Source: Muribaculaceae bacterium
GTDB lineage: Bacteria; Bacteroidota; Bacteroidia; Bacteroidales; Muribaculaceae
DNA length: 7,546 bases
Assembly (NCBI GenBank): GCA_029059965.1
Contig: JAIDUY010000155.1
Location: 1-7,546 of the forward strand
Reading direction: 5' to 3'
Shown: positions 1-6,822 of the stretch, in pieces
How the letters are laid out: each line of letters begins with the position of its first letter
Numbering within the stretch: the stretch's first letter is position 1
Notes under the pieces: generated by a model
Told to the model about the DNA's origin: nothing
The model's database searches: none
Seen by the model: the letters and a program-made list of their open reading frames with translations, nothing else
Made by a program: the position numbers and the translations under genes

Positions 1-72
1 GGTGCCACCAGGAATCGAACCGGGGACACAAGGATTTTCAGTCCTTTGCTCTACCAACTGAGCTATGGCACC
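1..72 (-). tRNA. tRNA-Phe (anticodon GAA)
   Basis: Reading the minus strand gives a full cloverleaf. The acceptor stem is GGTGCCA paired with TGGCACC (7 bp), the D-arm is GCTC/GAGC around AGTTGGTA, the anticodon arm is AAGGA/TCCTT around CTGAAAA, and the T-loop is TTCGATT. The anticodon GAA lies at 39-37, so it reads phenylalanine codons. The 72 bases cover positions 1-72 of the tRNA; the discriminator base, and any encoded CCA, would lie just left of the window. The T-stem (CCCGG against CCTGG) has one C-U mismatch in its middle pair. The gene has its own promoter at 112-143 and is transcribed away from the acetyltransferase gene. Confidence 0.97.
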
Positions 73-111
73 TTGCTGTGACTTGAGCCTTGCTTTCCGT
101 CTTTTGCGCTG

Positions 112-143
112 CAAAGTTACGCACTATTTCCGACCTGTGCAAA
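112..143 (-). promoter_or_regulatory. Promoter of the tRNA-Phe gene
   Basis: On the minus strand a TTTG (143-140) is followed after 20 bases by TAACTTTG (119-112). This matches the Bacteroidota primary-sigma promoter (-33 TTTG and -7 TAnnTTTG) with good spacing. Transcription would begin near 105, about 30 bases before the mature 5' end of the tRNA at 72, leaving a short leader for RNase P to remove. Confidence 0.75.
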
Positions 144-218
144 TTTTTAGCGATTTTTTTAGCCTTTATTTTCAGCTTCGCTTGCGTTTTTTGCATCCTT
201 GCGCCTTAGTTTCAGACT

Positions 219-248
219 TTTGAGGCTGTAATTTTTTTCTTATCTTTG
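219..248 (+). promoter_or_regulatory. Promoter of the GNAT acetyltransferase gene
   Basis: TTTG (219-222), an 18-base spacer and TATCTTTG (241-248) match the Bacteroidota -33/-7 promoter. The start of transcription should fall near 255, giving a leader of roughly 28 bases before the ATG at 283. This promoter and that of the tRNA gene are divergent and share the AT-rich region 73-282. Apart from the two promoters I see no small gene, riboswitch or clear hairpin in that region. Confidence 0.75.
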
Positions 249-282
249 CAGGCAAAATCATCTGTCCGCAATATCACGTCTC

Positions 283-837
283 ATGATTGAAACCGAACGC
301 CTCATTCTTCGCCCCTGGATGGCGTCCGATGCCGAAGCTCTTTTCAGGCACGCCTCGCACCCTAATCTCGGTCCACCTGCCGGATGGGAGCCCCATCCGT
401 CGGTCGATTACAGCCGTGAGGTAATCCGCTCCATATTCTCGCTGCCGGAAGTCTATGCCGTCGTTCCAAAAGACTGCACCGAGCCGGTCGGACTTTGCGG
501 CATAGTGCCGTCGTCGGGCTCTCGCACCAGCGATATAGATGAAGATGATGGCGAGATAAGCTATTGGATAGCAGTCCCGTTCCAGGGTCGTGGTCTTATT
601 CCCGAAGCCGTCAGCGCCTTGATGAAACGTGCATTTTCCTCGCTCGGCTACAAGGCTCTGTGGTGTGGAATATTCAGCGACAACGCCAAGTCGAAGAGCG
701 TGTGCCGCAAGTGCGGACTCACGTTCCATCACTCCACTGAGGTAATGCAAGCAGATTCAGGGGAACGAAAAAGGGAAGACTTCTTCCGCATAACAGCCGC
801 GGAGTTCGCAGCCCGTCAGACCGGATCGACGTCGTAG
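283..837 (+). CDS. GNAT-family N-acetyltransferase (RimJ/RimL-like)
   Basis: The 184-residue protein has the plan of the RimJ/RimL-type GNAT fold, which moves an acetyl group from acetyl-CoA to an amine such as a protein N-terminus. It opens with the typical strand ETERLILRPW (3-12). The acetyl-CoA loop is QGRG at 101-104, after the strand SYWIAVPF, and motif B is N134 to GL (134-146), where family members usually read N-x-x-S-x-x-x-x-x-K-x-G-F. Here that segment contains CRKC (141-144), a somewhat unusual pair of cysteines. The ATG at 283 lies about 28 bases after a good promoter. The 3' end overlaps convergent priA by 22 bases, and the last residues after the fold are probably a loose tail. 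The substrate cannot be told from the sequence; it could act on a ribosomal protein, an antibiotic or a small amine. Confidence 0.87.
   Translation: MIETERLILRPWMASDAEALFRHASHPNLGPPAGWEPHPSVDYSREVIRSIFSLPEVYAVVPKDCTEPVGLCGIVPSSGSRTSDIDEDDGEISYWIAVPFQGRGLIPEAVSALMKRAFSSLGYKALWCGIFSDNAKSKSVCRKCGLTFHHSTEVMQADSGERKREDFFRITAAEFAARQTGSTS
768..787 (-). terminator. Candidate intrinsic terminator after priA
   Basis: On the minus strand, about 28 bases past the priA stop codon, GGAAG and CTTCC form a 5-bp stem around AAGT (787-774; a sixth A-T pair is possible with a 2-base loop). One C and then TTTTT (772-768) follow. The stem is short and only partly GC-rich, so it would be weak. It is the only hairpin plus T-run I see near the end of the long minus-strand operon. 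It lies inside the coding sequence of the convergent acetyltransferase. Confidence 0.4.
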
Positions 838-3296
838 TACACAGTCAGCGAGCGCATCAAGGGCGACGACTGCAGCGCCACGTATTCCGCCCGCAGCAGC
901 TCCTTCACTTTCGGCATCGACGCCTCAGGCTCCACCTTGAGCATGATTTTACGGATATACAGACTCTGTACCCTGTTGATCGAGGGCTCCTGCGGCCCGT
1001 GCACTCTGTCGCCGAATGCGCGCCTCAGCTGCGCGGCATAGCGTGTGGCGCACTCTGCCACCGTCCTGGCGTCGCGATGCTTAAGATAGATATTGATAAT
1101 GCGGCGGAAAGGCGGAAAACCGAACGCCCTCCGCTGCTCCAATTCATGCTCATAGAAGCCGATATAATCATGAGCGGCGGCAAAGGCAAGCAAAGGCTGA
1201 CGCACATCGCGGGTCTGCACCACCACCCTGCCCTGCCCCGCCCGGCGACCTGCGCGGCCTGCAACCTGCTCTATCATGTTGAACGCACGTTCAGCCGACC
1301 TGAAATCAGGAAAATTGATAAGGGAATCCGCATTGACAACGCCGACAACTTCCACACCTCCGAAATCGAGCCCCTTGGTCACCATCTGCGTGCCAACAAG
1401 GATATCGGCTTTGCCTGACGAGAAATCATCTATGATGCGGCCATAGCCGTCCTTGTTGCGCGTCGTGTCGAGGTCCATGCGCAGGATGCGGCTGCCGGCG
1501 AAATTTGCTTCAAGTTCCTCCTCAAGCCGTTCGGTTCCGTACCCGGCCACTTCCATCGACGGCTCCCCGCACTGAGGGCAAAGAGTCGGCACGGGGTACT
1601 CGCAGCCACAGTAGTGGCACTGCAACCTGTCGGCACGACGATGGTAGGTCAGCGACACATCGCAATGGTCGCACTTTGCCGTAAATCCACATACCGAGCA
1701 ACGGGCCACCGGCGCGAAGCCGCGGCGATTCAGGAAGAAGATTGCCTGACGACCGTCGCGCACGGCATTGCCCGCCGTCTCGAGCAACCTGCGCGAGAAC
1801 ACCGGAGCCTCGGATGCTCCACGCCCCTCAGCCCTCATATCCACAAGCTCGACCGGCGGAAGCTCTGCCCCGGCATAACGTTCGGTCAGGCTCACGAGTC
1901 CGAACTTCCCCGTCGTAGCCTTGTAATAAGTCTCAACCGTCGGCGTCGCACTGCCGAACAGCGTCTTGGCACCGTGCATACGCGCCAGCACGGTCGCAGC
2001 GTCACGTCCGTTGTAGCGGGGAGCGGGGTCGTACTGCTTGTAGCTCGCCTCATGCTCCTCGTCTACTATCACCAGTCCAAGCGAGGCGAATGGCAGGAAA
2101 ACGGCAGAACGGGCGCCCAACACGACCAGTGGCCCGTTGGAATGCAGCAGACGCCGCCACAGCTCGACACGCTCGGCATCGGTGAACTTGGAATGGTAAA
2201 TCACGACCTTGGGACCGAATACACGCTGAAGCCGTTCGGTGAGCTGCGTCGTCAGCGCAATCTCGGGAACGAGCATCAGTGCCTGACGTCCCTGACGCAG
2301 CACATAGTCAATAAGATGCGTATAGATTTCCGTCTTTCCCGACGAGGTCACGCCGTGCAGCAGCACGATGTCATGCTCGCGGAACGAGCGGTGAATGTCG
2401 TCCAGAGCCGTGCGCTGGGCTTCAGACAGCACGGGCAGCGCACCGCCGCCGGGTCCGTTGTAGCTGAACCGCGAAATTTCCTTATAATACAGCTCGCAAA
2501 GGCCCTTCTTCTCAAGCGCCTTGACTGTAGCGCGGTCTACGTCGGCACGCTCGGCAAGCACCTCGAAAGGCACTTCGACGTCCGGCGCCCCGGCGCGGTG
2601 ATAATCCGTCAGAGCCATCAGCGCTACGAGCGCGTCCTCCTGCTTCCGACTGCGTTTCACAGCCTCGAAAGCCGCCTTCGACGCCTCTTCCGAGCCCTTT
2701 TCAAGCCTGAGACGCACATAGGGCTTGCGCACGGCGCGGTAGCGTTCAACGAGCTTCTCGCTCACCGACAGCAGTCCGCGGTCGATAAGCCGCGCGACTG
2801 CAGCCTCGGCACCGCCGCCGGAAATCTGCTTCTGCAGCTCGCGCACGCTCAGCCGTCCCTTGGCTTTGACTGCCATAAGAATCTCAAGGTCTTCGGGTTT
2901 AACGCCTTCAATAGCTTCGCCGGGCGCCTCCTCGTCGACCGACACCTGCGTCTCGCTCTCCACCTTCAGTCCGCCCGGAAGCGCTGCCTTGAATACCTCG
3001 CCGACGGTGCAGAGATAGTACCCCGCCATCCACTCCCAGAAGCGCAGCTGAGGCCCGCGCACTATCGGAGCAGGGTCAAGCGGAAGCGTAATATCCTTCA
3101 CCATCATCGTCGGAGGGGGTGCTACAGAGCTCACGGACTCGACAATAGCCGTGTAGAATTTCTTGGGGCCGAACTGCACGATGACACGCGAGCCCGCCGA
3201 TACCGCGCCTTCCATTTCCTTGGGGATACGGTAGGTAAAAGGCCCGTCGAGCGGCAGGGGCAGAATCACACCGGCATAGAGCGTACTCATAGTCAT
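816..3296 (-). CDS. priA: Primosomal protein N' (replication restart helicase PriA)
   Basis: PriA recognises abandoned replication forks, unwinds 3'-to-5', and starts reloading of the replicative helicase. The 826-residue protein has the expected parts in order: an N-terminal 3'-DNA-end-binding domain (about 5-110, starting YAGVILPLPLDGPF), a winged-helix region (about 115-280), and a superfamily 2 helicase core with Walker A GVTSSGKT (315-322) and DEEH box (412-415). Eight zinc-binding cysteines form four pairs (533/536, 542/545, 560/563, 573/576), and motif VI QVAGRAGR lies near 677-684. It is longer than the 732-residue E. coli protein, with the extra length mainly in the winged-helix region. 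It is the last operon gene. Its ATG overlaps the stop of the lipoprotein gene as ATGA (3296-3293). A second in-frame ATG at 3290 is the alternative start. The 3' end overlaps the convergent acetyltransferase gene. Confidence 0.98.
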   Translation of the reverse strand: MTMSTLYAGVILPLPLDGPFTYRIPKEMEGAVSAGSRVIVQFGPKKFYTAIVESVSSVAPPPTMMVKDITLPLDPAPIVRGPQLRFWEWMAGYYLCTVGEVFKAALPGGLKVESETQVSVDEEAPGEAIEGVKPEDLEILMAVKAKGRLSVRELQKQISGGGAEAAVARLIDRGLLSVSEKLVERYRAVRKPYVRLRLEKGSEEASKAAFEAVKRSRKQEDALVALMALTDYHRAGAPDVEVPFEVLAERADVDRATVKALEKKGLCELYYKEISRFSYNGPGGGALPVLSEAQRTALDDIHRSFREHDIVLLHGVTSSGKTEIYTHLIDYVLRQGRQALMLVPEIALTTQLTERLQRVFGPKVVIYHSKFTDAERVELWRRLLHSNGPLVVLGARSAVFLPFASLGLVIVDEEHEASYKQYDPAPRYNGRDAATVLARMHGAKTLFGSATPTVETYYKATTGKFGLVSLTERYAGAELPPVELVDMRAEGRGASEAPVFSRRLLETAGNAVRDGRQAIFFLNRRGFAPVARCSVCGFTAKCDHCDVSLTYHRRADRLQCHYCGCEYPVPTLCPQCGEPSMEVAGYGTERLEEELEANFAGSRILRMDLDTTRNKDGYGRIIDDFSSGKADILVGTQMVTKGLDFGGVEVVGVVNADSLINFPDFRSAERAFNMIEQVAGRAGRRAGQGRVVVQTRDVRQPLLAFAAAHDYIGFYEHELEQRRAFGFPPFRRIINIYLKHRDARTVAECATRYAAQLRRAFGDRVHGPQEPSINRVQSLYIRKIMLKVEPEASMPKVKELLRAEYVALQSSPLMRSLTVYYDVDPV

Positions 3297-3580
3297 TCAA
3301 TCAATCCGTTCGACATGAGCACTTCCGCGGCACCGTCGACATAAGCGTCAGCAGCCACATCATATCCCGCCTCGCGCAGACGTGTCTCGCGGGCGCGTAT
3401 GGCCATGACGGCACCGTCGCGCTCATGCGAGGCGCTGTCCGCAGCCACAGCCACGGCGGCATCGCGGCGGCCGGCCTCACGGCTGGCATTCAGGTCAGTC
3501 TCCGTGCATCCGTCCGCTGCCCGTCCGCAGCCGCAAAGTGCCATCGCCGCAAGCGCGTATATCATTGTCTTATACCTCAT
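3293..3580 (-). CDS. Small putative lipoprotein of unknown function
   Basis: I do not recognise the family of this 95-residue protein. It opens with a short basic stretch (MRYK) and a hydrophobic run (about 6-15), ending in LCGC (15-18). That is an acceptable lipobox with C18 as the lipidated residue, so the mature protein would be a small lipoprotein of 78 residues. The rest is rich in Ala, Arg, Asp and Glu, has no Trp or Phe, and looks mostly helical. The start at 3580 is chosen because ATGA (3580-3577) overlaps the stop of the exonuclease gene, and the stop overlaps the priA start as ATGA (3296-3293). Open frame continues upstream to 3889 within the exonuclease gene, but that part reads like a shadow frame and lies before the signal peptide. 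Both overlaps argue that the gene is real; the function is open. Confidence 0.75.
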   Translation of the reverse strand: MRYKTMIYALAAMALCGCGRAADGCTETDLNASREAGRRDAAVAVAADSASHERDGAVMAIRARETRLREAGYDVAADAYVDGAAEVLMSNGLIE

Positions 3581-4074
3581 AGAAGTATGATTGCAAGTTT
3601 GGCACAGGCCTCGGCATCGTCCATGGCGTTGTGATGGTGCCTGAGTGTTATCCCGAAGAAATCGCACAAGCTGTCGAGACTCTTCGACGGCAGCATACCG
3701 CGAGATATATTCTTTCGTGCGGCCTGAAGCGTACAAAGAAACGGCTGCTCGGGCGGCTCGAGTCCGTAGACGCCGCAGGCTGCACGTATACATCCGCTGT
3801 CGAACACCGCGTTGTGTGCCACTAAGGGCAACCCTTCCATCCAGTCGCACCAGTCCTTCCACACGGTTCCGAAGCTCGGAGCGTTCCACGTATCCTCATC
3901 GCTCAGTCCGTGCACGTTAGTACACATCCTCGAGTACCAGTTCGGTTCGGGATTGACAAGACTGTAGCGACGGTCGACAATAACGCCGCCGCGCACCTTG
4001 ACCGCGCCGATGGCACAGATGCTGCTGCGGTGCCCGTTGGCGGTCTCGACATCAAGAGCTATGAAATCATCCAT
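3577..4074 (-). CDS. DEDDh-type 3'-5' exonuclease (DnaQ/RNase T-like)
   Basis: This 165-residue protein is a single exonuclease domain of the DnaQ-like superfamily, which removes nucleotides from 3' ends using two metal ions. All three Exo motifs are visible: D8 and E10 in ALDVETAN (ExoI), D92 in AHNAVFD (ExoII), and H148 with D153 in HHNAMDDA (ExoIII, HxAxxD form). It carries no polymerase, BRCT or helicase domain. It may therefore be a stand-alone DNA-repair or RNA-trimming enzyme, or an epsilon-like proofreading subunit; the sequence does not decide between these. The gene starts within the 3' end of ispH (8-base overlap) and its stop overlaps the start of the lipoprotein gene by ATGA. Its position before priA fits a nucleic-acid role but does not prove one. 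Confidence 0.93.
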   Translation of the reverse strand: MDDFIALDVETANGHRSSICAIGAVKVRGGVIVDRRYSLVNPEPNWYSRMCTNVHGLSDEDTWNAPSFGTVWKDWCDWMEGLPLVAHNAVFDSGCIRAACGVYGLEPPEQPFLCTLQAARKNISRGMLPSKSLDSLCDFFGITLRHHHNAMDDAEACAKLAIILL

Positions 4075-4942
4075 TGCCTTGCTGGACTTTCTCGGCTATG
4101 GCATCGCGCACGCGCTCCATCAGCCAGCGCGGAGTCGATGTCGCTCCGCAGATTCCTATAGTTCCGGCATTTTCGAGCCACGCGGGGTCTACCTCGGTTT
4201 CGTTGGCAATGAGATGGGTACGGGGGTTGACGTCAAGGCAGTGACCGTAGAGGACCTTACCGTTGCTGCTCTTTGTGCCGGCTACAAAAAGGACCACATC
4301 CTTGCCCGCCGCAAAGCGGCGCAGATGCTCGGTGCGGTTGGCCACCTGACGGCAGATTGTATCGCTGTACTCGAAACGCACATCCGGCGATTTGCGTCGG
4401 CTAATCTCGGCAATGATGGAGCGGAAACCTTCCAGAGGCTTGGTGGTCTGCGAATATAGGAATATATCGCGGTTGAAGTCAACGTGGCTCAGCCCCTCGG
4501 CATCCTCCACGACAATGGCCTTGCCGTCGGTCTGCCCCACAAGGCCGTTTACTTCTGCATGACCGCGCTTTCCGTAGATTACAATCTGAGCGTCGGCACC
4601 CTCGGAATCATAGCGTGCCTTGATTCGCTGCTGGAGCCGGAGCACCACAGGGCAGGTGGCGTCTATAATTTCTATACCGCGTTCGCGGGCAGCCTCGTAG
4701 GTGCTCGGAGGCTCGCCGTGCGCGCGAAGGAGCACCTTGGCTCCGGACAGCTTCCCGAACTCTTCGTGCGTTATTGTGCGCAGACCCTTGCGGCGCAGGC
4801 GCTCGACCTCGTCCGAATTATGCACGATGTCGCCCAGGCAGAACAGCGTCCCGCCTCCGGCAAGCTCCTGCTCGGCCTTGTTTATGGCCGTAACCACTCC
4901 GAAGCAGAAACCGGATTCCTTATCTATCTCGATGACTGCCAT
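4067..4942 (-). CDS. ispH: 4-hydroxy-3-methylbut-2-enyl diphosphate reductase (IspH/LytB)
   Basis: IspH makes the last step of the MEP pathway, reducing HMBPP to isopentenyl and dimethylallyl diphosphate with a [4Fe-4S] cluster, and supplies precursors for quinones and the cell-wall lipid carrier. The 291-residue protein has the three cluster cysteines C13 (SGFCFGV), C97 (ATCPVV) and C197 (DTICRQ). Substrate residues fall almost exactly where they do in the E. coli enzyme: H41, H75, H128, the catalytic E130 in GHAEV, the TT near 166-167, S225-S226-N227 and S269. I chose the ATG at 4942, which gives the usual MAVIEIDKESGFCFGV opening and follows the cmk stop by 5 bases. An in-frame ATG at 4987 would add 15 residues and overlap cmk by 40 bases, which is unlikely. 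Confidence 0.98.
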   Translation of the reverse strand: MAVIEIDKESGFCFGVVTAINKAEQELAGGGTLFCLGDIVHNSDEVERLRRKGLRTITHEEFGKLSGAKVLLRAHGEPPSTYEAARERGIEIIDATCPVVLRLQQRIKARYDSEGADAQIVIYGKRGHAEVNGLVGQTDGKAIVVEDAEGLSHVDFNRDIFLYSQTTKPLEGFRSIIAEISRRKSPDVRFEYSDTICRQVANRTEHLRRFAAGKDVVLFVAGTKSSNGKVLYGHCLDVNPRTHLIANETEVDPAWLENAGTIGICGATSTPRWLMERVRDAIAEKVQQGNG

Positions 4943-4947
4943 TGCGT

Positions 4948-5643
4948 TCAGTCGCCGCAAGCCTCCTTGAATCGCTGCATCAGCCAAGCGTCCTGCTCCT
5001 CGAGGCTCATGTCCGAATTATCCAGTGCGATGGCGTCGTCCGCACGGCGCAGAGGACTCTCGGCTCGGGTCGAGTCGATATGGTCGCGGTGCACGACATT
5101 GGCCAGCACATCCTCGTAGCTTACCTGGGCACCCTTGTCGAGCATCTCCTTGAAGCGGCGCTGCGCACGGGTCTCCGCCGAGGCATCGACGAAAATCTTG
5201 AGTTCCGCATCGGGAAATACGACAGTACCGATGTCGCGGCCGTCCATCACAATGCCGCGGCCCTCGCCGAGCGACTGCTGCATGGCCACCAGTGCGTGGC
5301 GCACCTCCGGAATCGCCGACACCGGCGACACGGCATTGCTCACGCGCAGGCGGCGGATTTCAGTCTCCACATCCTCACCGTTGAGCATGGTGTGCTGGCT
5401 TCCGTCGGGCTGCACGACGAAATCGATATGTATGTCGGGCAGAGCCGCCACCACGGCAGCAGTGTCGGGATTGCCGTCCGCACCTATCAGCCCGTGGTCA
5501 AGTGCATACAGAGTTACGGCGCGGTACATAGCGCCCGAGTCTATATAGCGGTATCCCGTGGCCGAGGCAAGGCGACGGGCCATGGTGCTTTTGCCGGACG
5601 ACGAATAGCCGTCGATGGCTATGATTATACGTTTGTCTGTCAT
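4948..5643 (-). CDS. cmk: (d)CMP kinase (cytidylate kinase)
   Basis: Cmk phosphorylates CMP and dCMP to the diphosphates with ATP in the cytoplasm, recycling cytidine nucleotides for RNA, DNA and phospholipid synthesis. The 231-residue protein has the P-loop GYSSSGKS (12-19), the CMP-site segment DSGAMYR (35-41), the DGRDIGT motif (134-140), and the lid and RAESPLRRADDAIALD segment (193-208) typical of bacterial Cmk. Its length matches the family. The ATG at 5643 lies 1 base after the porQ stop, and the stop is 5 bases before the ispH start, so it is the second gene of the operon. I saw no separate promoter in front of it. Confidence 0.98.
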   Translation of the reverse strand: MTDKRIIIAIDGYSSSGKSTMARRLASATGYRYIDSGAMYRAVTLYALDHGLIGADGNPDTAAVVAALPDIHIDFVVQPDGSQHTMLNGEDVETEIRRLRVSNAVSPVSAIPEVRHALVAMQQSLGEGRGIVMDGRDIGTVVFPDAELKIFVDASAETRAQRRFKEMLDKGAQVSYEDVLANVVHRDHIDSTRAESPLRRADDAIALDNSDMSLEEQDAWLMQRFKEACGD

Positions 5644-5644
5644 G

Positions 5645-6658
5645 TCAGTTAAGAATATCGCTCAGATTGTACGCCAGGTTGAACATCATAGTCGTGCCGC
5701 CCTTGTGAGGCTGCGCCAGCGCCAGACCGACCGAGAAATTACGCATGCGGAAACCGCCGCCGAGGGTAAAGCCCGACAGCATATTGCGGCTGTAGGTAGC
5801 CATGTCGGTACGCATTTTATAGTTGTAGCCCAGCGATATGTAGTAGTTCGGACTGGCTATCAGGTCAAGTCCGAAGATAAGATGGCGGAACAGATTGCTG
5901 CCGAACGAGTCCTTGACTTCGCCGCTCTTGTCGTCGGTCCCGTCGCCGGTCTCGACATAAGGCAGCTTCCACTTGGTCAGATTCCAGGCTGTCACCGAGA
6001 AGCGCACGGGGAAAGAGCCGAAACTCTGGCTCCAGCCTATGCGAACATCGACGGGCAGGCGGTCGTAGCTCTCGTTGAAGCGCTTCACCTGACCGCCCAG
6101 ATTAGCCACTACAAGACTCAGCGACAGGTCCTTGTCCGAGTCGTAGTAGTTGATGCCGAGGTCGGTGGCGAGGGCGAAGGCATTATAGTCGGCATAGGAG
6201 CTGTATATGGCCTTAAGCTCGATGCCGCCGCGAAGGCGGTCGGTGATGTCGTGGCTGTACATACCACCGAAAGCCACATCCATAGGCGAGAAATCGCCCA
6301 CGATTGTTCCGTCGGGAAGCGTTTCCTGCATCGATCCGTAGCCGAAGTAACGCAGCGACGCGCTCCACGCACCGCGCTCGCCGGCGCTGTGGCCGTAGCG
6401 CAGACCCGCGAAATTGCTGCCGCCGAGGTAGTGCATATAGTTCATGGCGATGGTGCCGCTCATCTCGCCTCCGAGAAGCGCGGGGTTCTGGTCGACGACG
6501 GTGATGTCGTCGTCGACAAGGCTGACGTTGACGCCGCCGAGGCCATAGATACGGGCCGACGATGTCACATTCAGAAAGTTATAGGCCGTGGATCCGTCCT
6601 GTGCCTGCGCCGTCATGGCCAGGACAAGCACAGTCAGTGCAATCAGCCGGAGTTTCAT
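5645..6658 (-). CDS. porQ: Type IX secretion system outer-membrane protein PorQ
   Basis: In Porphyromonas, PorQ belongs to the PorU-PorV-PorQ-PorZ attachment complex, which anchors type IX secretion cargo on the cell surface. Here a 337-residue protein begins with a clear signal peptide: basic MKLR, a hydrophobic core, and a signal peptidase I site after AQA (cut near A19/Q20). The family signature runs from AYNFLN (25-30) through SARIYGLGGVNVSL to NPALL (58-62). The rest alternates polar and aromatic residues in strand-like stretches, as in an outer-membrane beta-barrel, up to the end at LSDILN. I chose the ATG at 6658 for the signal peptide. ATGs at 6670 and 6676 are possible, but the frame open from 6769 begins upstream of the promoter. 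It is the first gene of the operon, 1 base before cmk. Whether a whole secretion system is present cannot be judged here. Confidence 0.92.
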   Translation of the reverse strand: MKLRLIALTVLVLAMTAQAQDGSTAYNFLNVTSSARIYGLGGVNVSLVDDDITVVDQNPALLGGEMSGTIAMNYMHYLGGSNFAGLRYGHSAGERGAWSASLRYFGYGSMQETLPDGTIVGDFSPMDVAFGGMYSHDITDRLRGGIELKAIYSSYADYNAFALATDLGINYYDSDKDLSLSLVVANLGGQVKRFNESYDRLPVDVRIGWSQSFGSFPVRFSVTAWNLTKWKLPYVETGDGTDDKSGEVKDSFGSNLFRHLIFGLDLIASPNYYISLGYNYKMRTDMATYSRNMLSGFTLGGGFRMRNFSVGLALAQPHKGGTTMMFNLAYNLSDILN

Positions 6659-6706
6659 TGTCAATGTCATTGGCATGGAGATGGCACCGCCCCTTGTGCG
6701 GCAGTG

Positions 6707-6714
6707 CAAAGATA
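6707..6714 (-). promoter_or_regulatory. -7 element of the porQ operon promoter
   Basis: TATCTTTG on the minus strand (6714-6707), followed by CAC, matches the Bacteroidota -7 box and the other promoters in the window. Transcription would start near 6700, about 40 bases before the porQ ATG at 6658. No good TTTG lies 18-21 bases upstream, so the -33 element is weak and the promoter may need an activator. An overlapping second match, TATTTTTG (6722-6715), is less likely. This is the only clear promoter I find for the six-gene operon. Confidence 0.65.
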
Positions 6715-6759
6715 CAAAAATATAACGGAATTTTCCTCCGCTTATTTTACGGAACCCGC

Positions 6760-6771
6760 CCTTGTGCAAGG
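6760..6771. promoter_or_regulatory. Candidate operator between porQ and fur
   Basis: CCTTG-TG-CAAGG is an inverted repeat with 5-base arms around 2 bases. It sits between the two divergent promoters, 19 bases before the fur -33 box and 45 bases from the porQ -7 box. Part of it (CCCTTGTGC, 6759-6767) occurs again as a direct repeat at 6691-6699, near the porQ transcription start. The placement suits a regulator site, possibly for the neighbouring Fur-family protein, but it does not look like the classic AT-rich Fur box and could be chance. Confidence 0.25.
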
Positions 6772-6790
6772 AGGAGCCCCGCGGCCGGCT

Positions 6791-6822
6791 CTTGAATTTG
6801 GCCTCCGTTTTTCATATCTTTG
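6791..6822 (+). promoter_or_regulatory. Promoter of the Fur-family gene
   Basis: CTTG (6791-6794, one base off TTTG), a 20-base spacer and TATCTTTG (6815-6822) fit the Bacteroidota promoter. A closer TTTG at 6797-6800 has too short a spacer. Transcription should start near 6829, leaving a leader of only about 10 bases before the ATG at 6839. Confidence 0.7.

Noticed and set aside
153..240. T-runs in the tRNA-acetyltransferase gap as terminators
   Set aside because: No convincing hairpin precedes the T-runs, and both neighbouring genes point away from this region, so no terminator is expected.
1614..3344. 576-codon open frame on the plus strand opposite priA
   Set aside because: It lies fully antisense to a certain PriA gene. 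Its translation is rich in Arg, His, Leu and Gln with no domain, as expected of a shadow frame in GC-rich DNA, and no promoter or plausible start precedes it.
3581..3889. N-terminal extension of the small lipoprotein within the exonuclease gene
   Set aside because: The extra residues lie in a shadow frame of the exonuclease and would place the signal peptide in the middle of the protein. The ATGA overlap at 3580 gives a natural start.
4943..4987. Longer IspH start at 4987
   Set aside because: It adds 15 residues not typical of IspH and overlaps cmk by 40 bases, while the start at 4942 gives the standard family N-terminus.
6491..6517. 9-bp inverted repeat GTCGACGAC / GTCGTCGAC with a 9-base loop in porQ
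   Set aside because: It encodes the conserved Val and Asp-rich stretch VDDDITVVD, and repeated GTC and GAC codons readily create such symmetry. There is no T-run and no sign of a regulatory role.
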